NCBI RefSeq assembly: GCF_030936135.1
Contig: NC_082595.1
Span: 11,694,430 to 11,758,429, forward strand
DNA: 64,000 nt
Direction of reading: 5' to 3'
From: Gavia stellata
Lineage: Eukaryota > Chordata > Aves > Gaviiformes > Gaviidae
Shown: positions 14,954-27,250 of the stretch, piece by piece
Layout: each line of letters starts with the position of its first letter
How positions within the stretch are numbered: position 1 is the first letter of the stretch
Program-made: the position numbers and the translations under genes
The notes under the pieces: model-generated
Database searches by the model: none
Told to the model about the DNA's origin: nothing
What the model saw: the letters and a program-made list of their open reading frames with translations, nothing else

Positions 14954-17900
14954 GCCTTGCTAATATAGCTGTAATTGACATAACTCTCCAAGTGTAAATA
15001 GAGATTCTTCCAGGAAAAGGCATTTCTAGTTCTGATTTGGCAGTAAAATATGACAATACTGGGAAAAAACACTTTTCTGCTAGTACAATTGGAACTCAGA
15101 CGGGACTCTTACCCACATAGAAGTGTTGCAAAACCCCTCAATCCCCTAACATGCATCATTTTACCAGCAGCATTTTGGTCTAAAGGGGAGAATGTAGTTA
15201 AGGCCATTTGTAAACACATTAGCATTAGATTTTTTTTTTCTTTTAAATATAAAAACTAGAACATAGACTTCCCTCCTGTCCTCCCCCACACCCCCCAAAC
15301 ACACAAACACTAAAAATATATAAATAAAGGAAATGAAACTTCCCCATCAATGAAAATAGTGTATGTGGGGGGGGGAGCAGAGAACAAAGACAAAAATGGG
15401 TCTGTACAACATCTTTTATGGTCAACTAAGAGTCAAATGACTTTTTTTTTTTTTGTTAAGAGCAAGAACTTCAGCCATTATCAAGTTTTAAACTTAATAG
15501 CCACTCGCTTCAGAGGGTTGGGTACTTTTTTTCCACAGTCTTATGCTGAAGTCATTTAGGATTTGATACTCACTTAAATAGAAAGTACCCAATATAAATT
15601 CTGCACCTCAAATGGACCCTGTCCTTTAAGGGCCCTGGTAAGCCTTGTTCTAGCCCGACAGCGTGAACAAAAGCCTCTCACTGTCAGGGACCTTTTTTAA
15701 AAGAGCTGCTGATAATTTAACATTTAACTTATACCTGTTTTGCGAGGGAATCCTTCTCCAATCTGTATTTTTGCAGTCTTTACATTCCAGGGTTAGCTGG
15801 AGGTTTTAGTACCTGAGTGTGAGATTTTCCTCATTACTGAACATTACATTTTTGACAAATGAAAAAACCCCCACCAAATATCAAAAAAGACCATCTACAA
15901 CAATCTTGCTTTGCTATAGATGCAATGAAGTCTAAACATGAAGAGAAAAAAGAAAAAAGACAATGCAAAATAAAACCTTGCAGCACTGCACTTCAAGGAC
16001 GTATCACAATGCAGGCTCTATCAAAAATCTTACCATGAGCAGTTGATGAGGGGAGGGAGGGGAAAGACTGCAACCATTTTCTTGCTGAACTAAAAAGACA
16101 GGAGAAAATTTGTGATAAGGCCCAGGATGGCTGCTTTAGAAAGGTCGAATTGGTGGGGTAGGGAAAGTCAGCACTTGTGGCCATGTGCCTGGAAAAGTGA
16201 CCTACACCAGCCCCGCTGACCGGCAGATGGGAAGCTGAATATCAGCGAGTCACGTTAAATTCTAACAAAACTTGAACCGTAAATTAGAGAAAGACAAACC
16301 GAAAAGAAATTTTTTAAAAAAATCAACTACCTTTTAAGTCTGCATCATATCAGCATCTTGGGTCTTTCCAGAGCAAATCATCAGTCAACTATGAAAACTT
16401 AGGTGGGCTGTTTGTGTGAGACACGTTACTCTTTGTTACAGAGTAAGCTGAAACCACAAGACTCATTTCACTCAGAACCTCAAAACATACCCAACGCTAC
16501 ACAGCTCCTCCAAAACCCTGCAAGATCCCCACTGTAATACGGAGAATTTAAATTTAAAAAAAAAAACAACTATTATAGAGTAATAGGGCATACATTAAAA
16601 GCATGCCCTGGGTTCCCCAAACCATTATCCTCTTCAGAAGAAAGTAACATAAATGATGTATTTGCCTTCTAGTTTCTGCGGCAGCAGGTTGTAACCTGAG
16701 GACATTTTCCAGTTTTTCCCCACACAAATCAATGTCTTTTTTCTTTCTCCTGCTGTTTCAAGCAGGGTCAGGTGAGCCCACACCCCTACCACCATGGAGT
16801 GACATGGCCAAGCCAGAAAGAGAGAAAATAAACCGCTGTCAAAAATACTCTTCCTTCTGCCCACAGAAACCGATATCCAACAAGAACCAGCATCGATACA
16901 ACTCACCGCCCGCCCGCGTTCCCTACTTCGTCTTCCCGGCCGGGCTGGACTGCACACTACCTAGAGACACACATGCAATGGCAGCAGCAAGGAGATGATG
17001 GTGCAAGAGCCCGCTCTCGGCATATCCAGATCTAAGGTGAAATACTCCCCCAAGCTCTACAAGATAACTTGGCGCATAAATACGTGCTGCGCAAAAACAA
17101 ATTCAATGGATCTCTTAAATCTGTTTGGTTTCAAGCAAAGAGTTAAAGAGCAAACCAAAACTGATAAAATTGTTGCTACCTTTCTTTGACCACACTCAGA
17201 CCTACTCTTTGAAGGAAGAGCCGCCTTTCTTAAAATATATTTGAGTGCGCTATTTTTGTCTTTATCTTAGAAGGCCTGATTTCCCCTCACAGCCCTGCAA
17301 TTGATTACAATAATAGGTTTCTCAGAGATGGATAAGCTAAGAAAAGGTTTTATAACTTCATACGCAGCAAAACACATGAAATTTGCCGCCGTCATCTTTT
17401 TAGTTTTGAGTGCAGCCCCCTCACCCCCCGTCCTACAAATACTCACAGGCACAGTAACTCTACTCTTCTAAGCAGTGCTATGGAAGTCAGTGCGACCACT
17501 CGTGCTGCTCACCTTACGTAAATAACCGAGTGCTTGGCAGCCACAACAGGCAGAATTCACACATGCACTTAGAGATGCTTCTACCTACATCTTACAGGTG
17601 GAGGACAGGCAAAAGGATCCGTTAATTTTAGGGACCGAAAAAACGTAATTCTGATCATAATTTTTCATTGGAAGCTATGCACCCCCCCAAAAAAAACACA
17701 AGGAGAGGAAACAAATTGTTTCCATATCAACAATTAATTTGTATCTATCAAACACTGCTTGCTTTTTTTTAAAAGAAACCTATTTCTAAGGAAGCTGAAA
17801 TGAAACTGCCTTCTCTGGCAAGTTACTGTAACACATCATAAGGAGACACAACCTTCTAGCACCAGAATCTCACAATGAGGTTATGAATCCCAGGGCCCTT

Positions 17901-20273
17901 CTTTAGTTTACTACTGTCCCATTACAGTATTGGGAAAAGGGAGAGAAAAGCCTTCTCGAACACTTTGCTGAGTAAGTTTTTAAGCGACACACTCCCCACT
18001 TGATTAGAACAAACAAAAAATAAAATAAGATTAAAATATCCACAGCAAAATATTATCTTACTGCTTTAGGAAACCTGCAGTACTTTATAGGACTGCTGCT
18101 CTTATACTTTTATCATACTCCCTGCCAGATGCCAAGTTACAAGCTCAATTTATAATGGCAAGCCTCACTTTATCACTGGAAATATTGAAATGGCTAGAAG
18201 TAATGGAGTTTTGAGTTTAAAAACCAGGAATTCCTTTTTTCTACCTAGGCTACTTGAGCACTACCCAAAAGCGAAACAAACTTGAAACAAGGACTCGCTT
18301 TACGGTCTTAAATGCATACCGGAGTATTCTCAGTGATACGTGATCAGCAGTAACACAAAGGTTGAGAAAATTAAATGGATAAGACATGGAGACCTTTTCA
18401 GTCTATCCAAATACAACATGAGTTAATGTTAGGTAGAGAGGTTAGTCACGCTATAGTTTATTTATGCTCACGTTGGCCCATGCAGGAGTGACATAAACAC
18501 TGGAGGCAGGATGCCTACCTAGATACCCCCTGGACTCATCCCTCTCCCGGGGGAGGGATGCCAATGGCAGGACATACGTTGATAGCAGAGTGATTAAGCC
18601 TGGCCTTATCATTTCACCGAGAAGCCGATTCTCCACTCTTCACTCAGGCCAACTTCCACAGTGAAGTGCATCACTTGTGTTTGAGCTTTTTTGGCTTTTC
18701 AAGATACACTGGTTTGACTACCACACTGACAACGCTGCTCAGTTCCTCGTTGGAGTCTCCCAACTTCAGAAACACAAGCTGCTTATCAATGGTAGCAGAA
18801 CAGATCATAGGAGCATTTATTTGCGCCAAAACTTTTGAGTAGGGTATATTTAAGCCTTTATTTTTTCCAAAGTGTATCAGACTATCGGTTATAGAAGAAA
18901 AATGCATACAACACATATTCTTTATGTGAAGAATCACTTATCTAAATTCTAAACAAATATCTTTATTTGTTTTAACCAAAGCCACATGGCTTAACTTCCA
19001 TGCCACATAGGCATGCATGGAGCATTGATGAAGCAGCACTTTTGTTGTTAAATATGTGCCTTGGACATGCCTTAGGAAAAAAAAGTAACATACCAACCAG
19101 GGCACATCACACCCCGTCACTTCAAGTGGGTAACGAAGTGAAATGGGTTATTTCTAGATAGATACGTCTTATTAAGGAAATGGCTCCATTCTGATCCAGT
19201 TTAACATCCAAACAAGACCACCAAGAGGATAAGCGGTCACGGCAAACAGCTGCATATACCGCATGCAGGAATGGTTCGCATGCACACCAGCATTATAAGG
19301 ACGGGTCACTTCATGGTGACACTGCACCCTGAGCAAGGGCAGAGGCAGGTCCCCGGGGGAGTTCTGCGGGCCGGTGCCCCAGGCAAGATGGGTACAGGCA
19401 GCAGGGTGGCCCCACCAAGCAGCCCGGCAGGCTGCCCAAGCTTGCCAGGTGAACTCTCCCCTCTTCCCCTGAGATGCTTCAGAGTAAAATAATAGCTGTC
19501 AAAGACATAAAACTTCACCCGCAGTGATTACCTGCTTGAAACGTTCATCACGCAGTTAAGCGCTTTGCAACGTTTTCCATAAATAGTTTAGTTATGGGTC
19601 ATCATACTTATTTTGCTGCTGTCATATTACTCTGAAAATCTATGAACCTCACCAGTAACCACCTGAATCACGACCAGTGTTGACGCACTGGGACAGCAAG
19701 CACAGGTCAGATTTTACTGGGAGAAGGTATTAACCCCGCTAAGTTTACATCTCGAATAGTCAAGCCTGGCTAGTTGACTGGCAGATGTGAGAAACGCTCT
19801 GTAAAGTCAGCAGAAGGATGAGTAGGCATTATCCATTTATTAACTAGTTAACTGCCAACCAATTTTACTTGCAAATCACCTCTCTGGTATTTAAACATTT
19901 GGCTAAGAGTTTCTGTTCGCTACCCCTCCATCTTTTGACGGGCCAGAAAGATGAAGCACTTCTGCGCCCCGACAGCGCCCAACCCACCGCACATTCCCCT
20001 CCCGCGGAAAAGAAGGAGAAATTCCCCTTTCTCCAAAATAAGTTCGCACCCAGCGGTGCCGCCCGGCCGCAGGGAAGGGCTCCAAAGCCGAGCCCCGGAT
20101 CGCCCCGTCGCCAACACGGGCTGACACCAAGACAGTGCCGAGCGCGCGGCCGGGGGTCCCGCGTGGGCCGGCCACTCGTGTCAGGGGCCGCGACGGGTGC
20201 CGCGGGACCGCCGCCCGGACAACTTCCGCGGCAAGCCCCGCCGAGCCGCCCTTCCCCGCCTCCCCTCCCCGCG

Positions 20274-20314
20274 CCGGCACGGCGCGGCATGGCACGGCGC
20301 GGCGCGGCGCGGCG
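20274..20314. repeat. GGCGC/GGCAC-type degenerate repeat in the left CpG island
   Basis: A run of GGCRCGGC-like 5-bp units (GGCACGGCGCGGCATGGCAC and then GGCGC units), CpG-dense and prone to slippage. Confidence 0.8.
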
Positions 20315-20935
20315 TCCGGGACTTGGCAGCAGCGCCGCGGCGGGGCGCCCCGGGAGCGGCCCGCCGCCCCCCGCGCCCACCCCTCACCTCCCGCCCGGGC
20401 CGGGCAGGTACGGGGCAGCGCCCCGCTGCCGCGCCCGCCCCCCGCCCGCTCCCGCCGCCCCGGGCGCCCCCCCTCCCTGCCCGCGGCCGGCCGGCGGGGA
20501 GCGGCGATCGGTGAGGAGGAGGAGGAGGCGGCGGCAGCAGCAGGCAGGGCCTCGCCTACTCGGCGCCGCAGACCGAAAGTGAACTGCAAACTTTTTCCCC
20601 CCCCCCTTTTTTTATTTTTTCCCCTCCAGCGCAGCCCCAGCTCGTGCAAAAATGAAACTTGCGAAGCATTCGCCTACCTGGCGTGAAGTCTGCAACAAGT
20701 GCAGGCGCGGGGGCCGGGCGCGGGGAGCGGCGGGGCCGGGCGCGGGGCTTATGTCGGTGTCGGCGAGCAGGGAGCAATTGCGATATTAATTTATTACAGA
20801 GCTGCCCGGGCTCGGTCCTACTTCACTTACAGTACGGCGCTCATCCTGTAAACAAATATCGCTCCGCCAGGAAACATACTCCCCGCGGCCCGGCCCCTGC
20901 CCCGCTGCCAGGCACCCACCCCGGCGGCGGCACAT

Positions 20936-20958
20936 GGAGCGGAGCGGAGCGGAGCGGG
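20936..20958. repeat. GGAGC pentanucleotide repeat in the left CpG island
   Basis: Four exact GGAGC units are followed by a GGGGC variant. Confidence 0.9.
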
Positions 20959-21082
20959 GCGGGCGCCCGCCGCAACACAACCCCCCCCCCCGCCCCGCGC
21001 CGGGGGAGGCTCCGGGCACCGGCACTTACCTCCGGCACGGCCTCCCCCGCCCGCCGCGCTGCCTTTGCCGAGTCCGTGATGC

Positions 21083-21201
21083 GAAAAAAAAAAAGGAAAA
21101 AAAAAAAAAAAGGAAAAATCCCGGTGTCAGCAAATCGCTGTCAAATTATTTTCTTGCAGAAGAGAGAGGGGAGAGGGGGAGAGGGAACGGGGGGGGGAAA
21201 G
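21083..21201. repeat. Homopurine tracts inside the left CpG island
   Basis: There are three purine-only runs on the + strand: 21083-21118 (mainly A with GG interruptions), 21158-21187 (GA/GGGG type) and 21189-21201 (G-run then AAAG). Such tracts can form triplex or other non-B DNA. Confidence 0.85.
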
Positions 21202-23884
21202 CAGAAGCAGAAGGGGGAGGAGGCTGCGGGAGGCGGCGGGATCCCTCCGCCGCGATGGGTCTGGCCCTGGGTAGCGAAGCAGGAAGTAAGGTGTCGGCAG
21301 CGCCGCGGCCGCGGCCGCCCGGCCCCGCGGCGGGGCGAGGGCGAGGGGCGCCCGCCGCCCCCGGGGGCCCGCCGCCGGCCCTGCGCCGCCGCCGCCGGCG
21401 CCTCCCGCTCCGCCGCGCCGCGGTCTCGCCGGCAGCCCCTCCTCTTCGGGCGGCGAGCGCAGCGCAGGTGCTGGGGCCACCGGCGGCGACCTGTCAGCGG
21501 CTCCCGCCGCCGGCGCGGCGCGGCGCGGCCGGGGCCGCGGGTCGGCGGGAGGCGGGCGAGGGGATGCCGCGGACTCCCGGCGGCGCCGCCGCCGCATGCC
21601 GCAGGGCGGTGGGGCCGGGGCCGGCTCCCGCTGCCGCCCGGGCGGCGGCGCCGGGGGGTGACAGCGGCGCCGCGGGCCGACACCGCGCCAGCCCTGGGGC
21701 TGGTCCCGCCGCCGAGGGGCTGAGGGACGGGGGGAGGGGGGGGTCTCCCCGCCGCCCTGGGGCTGAGGCGGGGGGAGCTGCCCTGGCGCCGAGGCTGCGA
21801 GTGGGCAGGCGGGGGCTGTTCCCCCCCCCCCGCCGCGGGGGCGTCATGGGGGCCCGGGGAGCCGTGTCGGGGGCGATCGGGCCGGGGGTGGCGGGGGCTG
21901 CGGCCGGGCCTCCCCTAACCCCGGGGCGTCGGGGGAGGAAAGTCGCCGCGGTAAAGGCGCGCTCTCACCGGGGAGGTCTCCCGCCCTGTGCGGGGAAGGG
22001 CTGCCGGGGCTGCCCCCGGCTCCAGGGAGGCTCCTGCGCTTTGGGTTAATTTGGAAGTTAATGCTCTAGTACAGCGAGCCTTGTAGGAGCTTGCTCCTGT
22101 GGTCACTGATCTTTGCCACTGGCACTCTTAAATTATCTTTTTTTTTTTTTTCCTTTTTTTTAATCCTGCAGGAATGTTTTGGTGAAATACCTCATCGGTC
22201 CTGCCTCCCTTGAGCTCAGAATTTGCATTAGATTGCACCAAAATGTTCCCTTGCAGGGAAGGATTTTGCATCTTGGGGACAGATACGTGATGCGTACGGC
22301 TTATGCAGTGCTCTGTGGGAGCTCGTGGACAATGACAGACAAGTTACTGTAAGAAACCGTAGCTGGGATGAGAGAAACTGAAATGGGGGTGGTTACAGGG
22401 CCTACTTCTGCCTTCAGAGAGGGGAAAAAAAGAAAACCAGACAAAGCTCTCAAGGGTTGTAACTGGAACAGAAAAAGGTCTTCGGTGCTAGCGTTTGTGA
22501 TTCAGCCCTACATTACAATGGTTACCAGCAGCCTCATTTTCTTTTTATGGTCATCCTGGTTTCCTGGTTGCATGACACTTCCATTGGGCCACTGCTCTCA
22601 ATAATTTAACCTTTTATGAGATTGTTTTGATTTACAGTGTACATTAGAGCAAAAGTGAAAAAGTATGATATCACCCATTGGCTATTAAACTTCTTTGTAC
22701 TATACGCAAAGGTCTCAGTTGTTTAAAATGTCGAGAGAAAGGTTCTTTTTTTTTTTTCCCAGCCAGCTAGTCATTTTCTAATTTTATTTTTACTTAAGTG
22801 AAAAATACCATTCAGATACTGTAACTTCTGCGTGCTGAGCTCTGCAAAATCTATGCTGAGTTTTGGAGTCAATGGTTGGCTTGTTTGCTTGCTGGAGTCC
22901 TAAGTCATATAAACTATGTTGAAAATAGAATTAAAACCACAACTCAACATGTGCCGTGCCTCTGTTTGTTTTTTGTGTCTAGTCTGAAACCCAGAATAGC
23001 CCGTATTACTTGTGATTTCCAAAATGACCTTTGAAAATAAGCAATGGAATTTAACACAGTCTTTCTAGGTTTGTCTCAGCATCTCGACTTGTTCAACTAA
23101 TCAATACAAACAAATCTATATTGAATCAGCTGGGTGTTACCTGATTTACCCGGAACACGGAGGTTTGTGCTATAACTCTCAAAATAGCAACAAATGTATG
23201 ATTTAAATTTGAACAAAGAATCATTATCGAGCAGCCTTTTGACATAGTATAAACCCGTGTTACTCTGCCACAACAGGTTCAGCTACGCAAAGCTCTTCTG
23301 AATGGAGTAAACTAGTTTATTAGCTTTGGACAGCATTTCAAGAAAACTGCGGGGGCTGGCTATAGCCAGGCTGCATTCTTTGTACTTGTCCTGCGATTTA
23401 TGAATTGGTATCCATCAAAAGCACAAAGCCTTAATTTATGTTCTCAGTTTTCCTGATCCTTCTTCTGATCTTCGAGGATTTGAGCATCAAGCGTCCCAGT
23501 TTTGAATAACAAATCATATTGCTATTTACAGTATTCAGCCGCAGGATAATTCTACGGGCTTGTCGTGATTTTGCTTAACAACATTTTGGCAGGGATAACT
23601 GGCAAGTGGGTGAGTGCCGGCAGCCCTGAAAGCTGGGGTGAGGTCCTGGCCGGCCCAGCCGCCCGCTTGCTGCTGTCAGAAGAGGGAGACCTTGCTCTCT
23701 CTTCCCTGCCCACTGGCTTGCCCCGCCGAGCTGGTTCAGCTCACCAAGCCAGACTATTCCCTCTCTGTCTGGGTTAATTTCCTGCCGTTTTGGTGAGCTC
23801 CCTGGGAGGTCACCTGGGTGCCAGGGGCAGCACAAGGGGAGCTGCGGGGGTGCGGGACGGGGAGGGCCGGGGGACCCGCCGCTT

Positions 23885-23902
23885 GCAGCAGCAGCAGCAG
23901 CA
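23885..23902. repeat. (GCA)6 trinucleotide repeat
   Basis: Six GCA units in a small GC-rich patch (about 23.6-23.95 kb). No supported reading frame uses it. Confidence 0.9.
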
Positions 23903-26873
23903 AGCTGGCAGGGTGGCTCAGCAGCCGCCCGAAACCTCCCACCGCTTACAAACAACAGAAAAGCAGCAAATGTCGTATGGTAACTGCCATCGCTTTGTCA
24001 GATTTTTGTTAGAGATTAATGAATTTTAATTTTTTCTACGCGGGGCTGTTTCAGAAATGAAAGAATTACAGAAGTTTAGAAGTGATCACTATCTATCTGG
24101 TCTCCGGTCGTCCTCCTTGTTCATTCCTTTCCGACATAGGATTCCTGTGTCATTATCTTCCCAAACGCCTTAGTTTTTATTAGGAAGCTTTGCCTTCAAT
24201 TTTTCGGCTTTCCAAGAAAGACAATGCTGAAGAAAATATCATATGACTGTGGCAGAAGGCAACATACGTTTGTTCAACAGCTGGAGTTGTTAAAATAAAC
24301 CCCCTTAAGACTCCTTAATGAATCGCATTTAGGCAAGTATCTTACTGGTCAAAGTCACAGCAGCCAAAATACAGATTTCCATCCAGTTTCTCCATTTTGG
24401 ATGCCTGTTTCCAGATTGAATTTTGAATTGTGGATGTTTTCTTAAAAAAATAATAATCGGACCTTACTTATCCAAGTTGGTTGGACAGAACTAACGACAG
24501 GCTTAGTTTTGTTTTAATATGGAGCTTTTGAGCCATATAGCGGACTGATACAGGATTTAGGATTAGAAGCAAGTTTGGTTTCAGAATCTGACATTCTACA
24601 TAATGTGGACTGTAGTATTTGTAATTGAGATTATAACCTGCTTAGTTAAAGTTTATTTTCCAGAAAAAAAGAAAAGGCATTGTGGCAATTTCAAGAAACG
24701 ACAAATACACCCCCTGCTACCAGTTGTTCTGGTGTAATTACTGATCACCTCCTGGTTAAATGTTTGAACTCGATTTTTCATTTCAATTCGTGAGTTTTCC
24801 AGCACGACATTGCTGGTTCTTTCCCTTCTAAATTAGTTTGGTATCATCTGAATCCCTTGGATTCAGTCAGTCGTTTACCGTTGTCTCTTTCCTGTTAGAT
24901 AAATTAAAAAAACTGGGGCCTTACAGGAGTGACACTAGTAGGGTCAGAATAGTTTAAAAAGTCGAACATGTGTTTTCTGTGATCACATTCCCTGTGCATC
25001 ACAAGGGAAGTAGCCACAGCATCCCACATACCTGAACACAAGAAAAATAAATGACGATTGGCGATGGGCTTGCTCAGAGATCAGCAAGTACATCATTCCA
25101 GGTATCCCTGCACTCGAGAAACTCTGTATCCCTGCTTTGTTTGAAGGTAATGTTAGCAACCCCGCTCTCGCCTTGGTGCTCCTTGCCTTCATGTATGTTA
25201 AAGTACAGTGTTTCTCCCTCTTAGGTCCTCTCCCCGGGAAGCTCAGGACAGTGAGAGCTTCCAGGATAAAACAGCTTGCGCTCTTTGGTGTCGCTTCTTA
25301 CTGCATCCATTGCAAGTTAGGAAAAATGGCCAAGGTTGAAATGGAGCTGAATCATTTTTAGTAGAAATGCATCAGGACTCCAGCTACTGCAAACGACCGT
25401 TCTGCTTCCCTTTGACTGCTTCCGCTGCCCAGGTGAGGAGCAGGCCCGTGTCAGACAAGCAGCATCCCGGTCTTGCTGGTCCAGGTTGCCTCTTGTCCAG
25501 TGAAGCGGCTGCTCTGATCCCAGACACGAGGTGAAGTCACAGATTTCACTGGCAGCCTAATCTGATTGCAGATCGTGCTGCCGCCATTTGAAAACTAATA
25601 CTGGAAGTAAGACTTCTTTTTAAAAAAAAAATTCTTCATTTTCAGTCAGATCGGTTTGCTGATTGCACAGCATAAGGAATGGTGCAGGAAATGTGCTGAG
25701 GGGAGGAGTATGAAAGCAAGCTGCTGTCACTCAGACTGCTGGTGAAAGCCCTGCCGGCTGCGTCTCTTTCCGTGAAGGCTAAAACCAACGTGAATTGCCA
25801 TGGCTAAGGTCCTGCTGTCCCCTCTGCAAGTTACTGCCTACAGCTGTGTGGTTTTGCCTCCTGTTCGCATGCAACACTGACACTCACCGCTTCCCCGGCG
25901 AGCCAGATCACCTCTCAGCACTGGCAGAAACCCTGTGTAATTTTTCCCCTGAATTGCTTCACCGCGTCAGCCAGACGAGTAGCAGAAAAGGAGGTAGGGT
26001 TGTGTGCCCAAAAGCAGGATTTGCAGCCGCACCAGTTTAAATTGCCTTTAATTGTCATGAAGCCACAGCTGCTACCTCATCTAGCAGATAAGACACTCTT
26101 TAAGAAGGTCGGTCCAGGCAGTGGACCAAAAACAAAACGAAGAGTGAACCCGCACAGCTCTTTGCGCCGCAGTCAGCTCTGGAAGTCCACGAGCGCTAGT
26201 TTTCTCTCAACTTGAACCTCGGGAACTTGTTAACAAAGCTTAGAGCCGCCTATCTATGAGTCAGTCGCTGAGCTGCTCCTCCGGCACAGCCTGCGGGAGC
26301 TGCCGAGCCCGTGGGGCTCCGGCCCGGCGCTGATGGAGCTGGGTGCTGCTGGATGGGGGCTCCTTCTAGCAGCTCTTGGCAGGACCCGGCCTTGACTTTC
26401 CTGCGTCTCCCTGCAGTTGGGTGCACGGGAGATACAACGCCGCTTCGCAGGGATGCTCTGAAACAAATTAAAGCCTGTAAAGTGCTTAGGAATGTTCTGG
26501 TAAAGAAGTTACAGATAGGCAAGTTAGAAATAGTGACGACTCAGAGATTTTTTTTCAATGACACTATTACTGTTTTGCAATCGTGTGCGAGCCCTAGAGA
26601 GGAAAATGAGATAGAGACATTGGGAGTTTTAAAGGGGACATTCTTGCTTCGTTTGGTTTGTGTCAGTTCCTGGTCCTCTTGGAAAAGTCGCTTATACTAT
26701 CATGCTGTCAGGAATAATCTGTGGGCATGTACATGTGCGCACAAGAGCTACAGTGACACGGACCATCTTGCAGGATCACATCCTACTGAGCAATGCTCCG
26801 GTTTGTGTGGCTTTTTCACATGCTGGAGAAGAGGAAATGTTTTATTTTGTAAAATACACTGACATATGTATTT

Positions 26874-26940
26874 ATAAATTTACAAATGTGTGTAATATAT
26901 TCTTATTATATAAATTATATTACAAACATTTGTAAATTAT
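26874..26940. repeat. AT-rich inverted repeat (hairpin)
   Basis: The left arm (26874-26899, ATAAATTTACAAATGTGTGT followed by AATATA) pairs with the right arm (26916-26940, TATATTACAAACATTTGTAA followed by ATTAT) with one mismatch and about one bulge, leaving a 16-nt AT-rich loop. It may be a small transposon remnant or a replication-slippage palindrome. Confidence 0.8.
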
Positions 26941-27130
26941 GAATGCATAAACATATAAAACTCATGTATCTTTATAAAACTAACATAAGTGAAAGTATCA
27001 TCCTTTTTTTTTTTAATAATTTCCAGATTTTAAGTTGATGGTGTGGTTTGAGCTATTCTAAACTTCAAAACCACTCACTCTGTTACAGCTTTCTGTATAA
27101 GTAGATCTGAGAGGGTCTTACAATTAGGCC

Positions 27131-27250
27131 AGTAATAGTAATACTGTCCCCATTTTACAGATGGGTAAACTAGGGAACAGAGGTGGTCCAACGCCATCCA
27201 GGAAAGTAGCTGCAGTGGTAAAGTATGAAACCAAGTCTCCTAAGTCTGCA
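27131..27250 (-). mobile_element. MIR-like (CORE-SINE) remnant
   Basis: The stretch GTCCCCATTTTACAGATGGG at about 27147-27166, followed by TAAACTAGGGAACAGAG, matches the reverse complement of the most conserved part of the MIR SINE (CCCCATTTTACAGATGAGGAAACTGAGGCACAGAG). Weaker agreement continues through GTAGCTGCAGTGGTAAAGTA and GAAACCAAGTCTCCTAAGTC. It is an old amniote SINE copy and is non-coding. Confidence 0.75.

Larger units (their letters stand above)
1..19870 (-). other. Non-coding stretch, probably 5' intron of the leftward gene (TRERF1 by synteny)
   Basis: Nearly 20 kb of moderately AT-rich DNA holds no exon I can support on either strand. Open frames are all short and lack splice context or recognisable domains. 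No TRERF1 zinc-finger or glutamine-rich coding segment was found. The stretch contains simple repeats (for example 5895-5920, 11051-11067, 14932-14953), A-rich low-complexity tracts (about 1850-1906, 6937-6980, 10226-10250), a three-copy 23-bp repeat at 3786-3854, and a modestly GC-rich patch near 8.0-8.3 kb. Intron status depends on the island at 20-22 kb being the promoter of a - strand gene. Confidence 0.4.
19880..22060 (-). promoter_or_regulatory. Large CpG island, probable promoter and 5' exon(s) of a leftward gene (TRERF1 by synteny)
   Basis: About 2.2 kb of very GC-rich, CpG-dense DNA contrasts with AT-rich flanks. On the - strand it holds several splice-donor matches: GAG|GTAAGTG with the exon end at 21030, CAG|GTAGGCG at 20678, ACT|GTAAGTG at 20831, GAG|GTGAGGG at 20388 and CCG|GTGAGAG at 21969. 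This suggests one or more non-coding first exons of a gene transcribed leftward. In vertebrates UBR2 has TRERF1 as its divergent neighbour, which fits. No coding sequence identifies the gene here. Long open frames on both strands come from stop-codon scarcity in GC-rich DNA. Confidence 0.6.

Noticed and set aside
18537..18560. Inverted repeat CATCCCTC...GAGGGATG around CCCGGG
   Set aside because: It is short, imperfect and single. Nothing suggests an RNA hairpin or transposon end.
20659..22049. Very long open frames (354 and 371 codons on +, up to 248 on -) in the left CpG island
   Set aside because: They overlap on both strands and in several frames and are rich in Arg, Pro, Gly and Ala. 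This is what stop-poor GC-rich DNA gives by chance. No domain is recognised.
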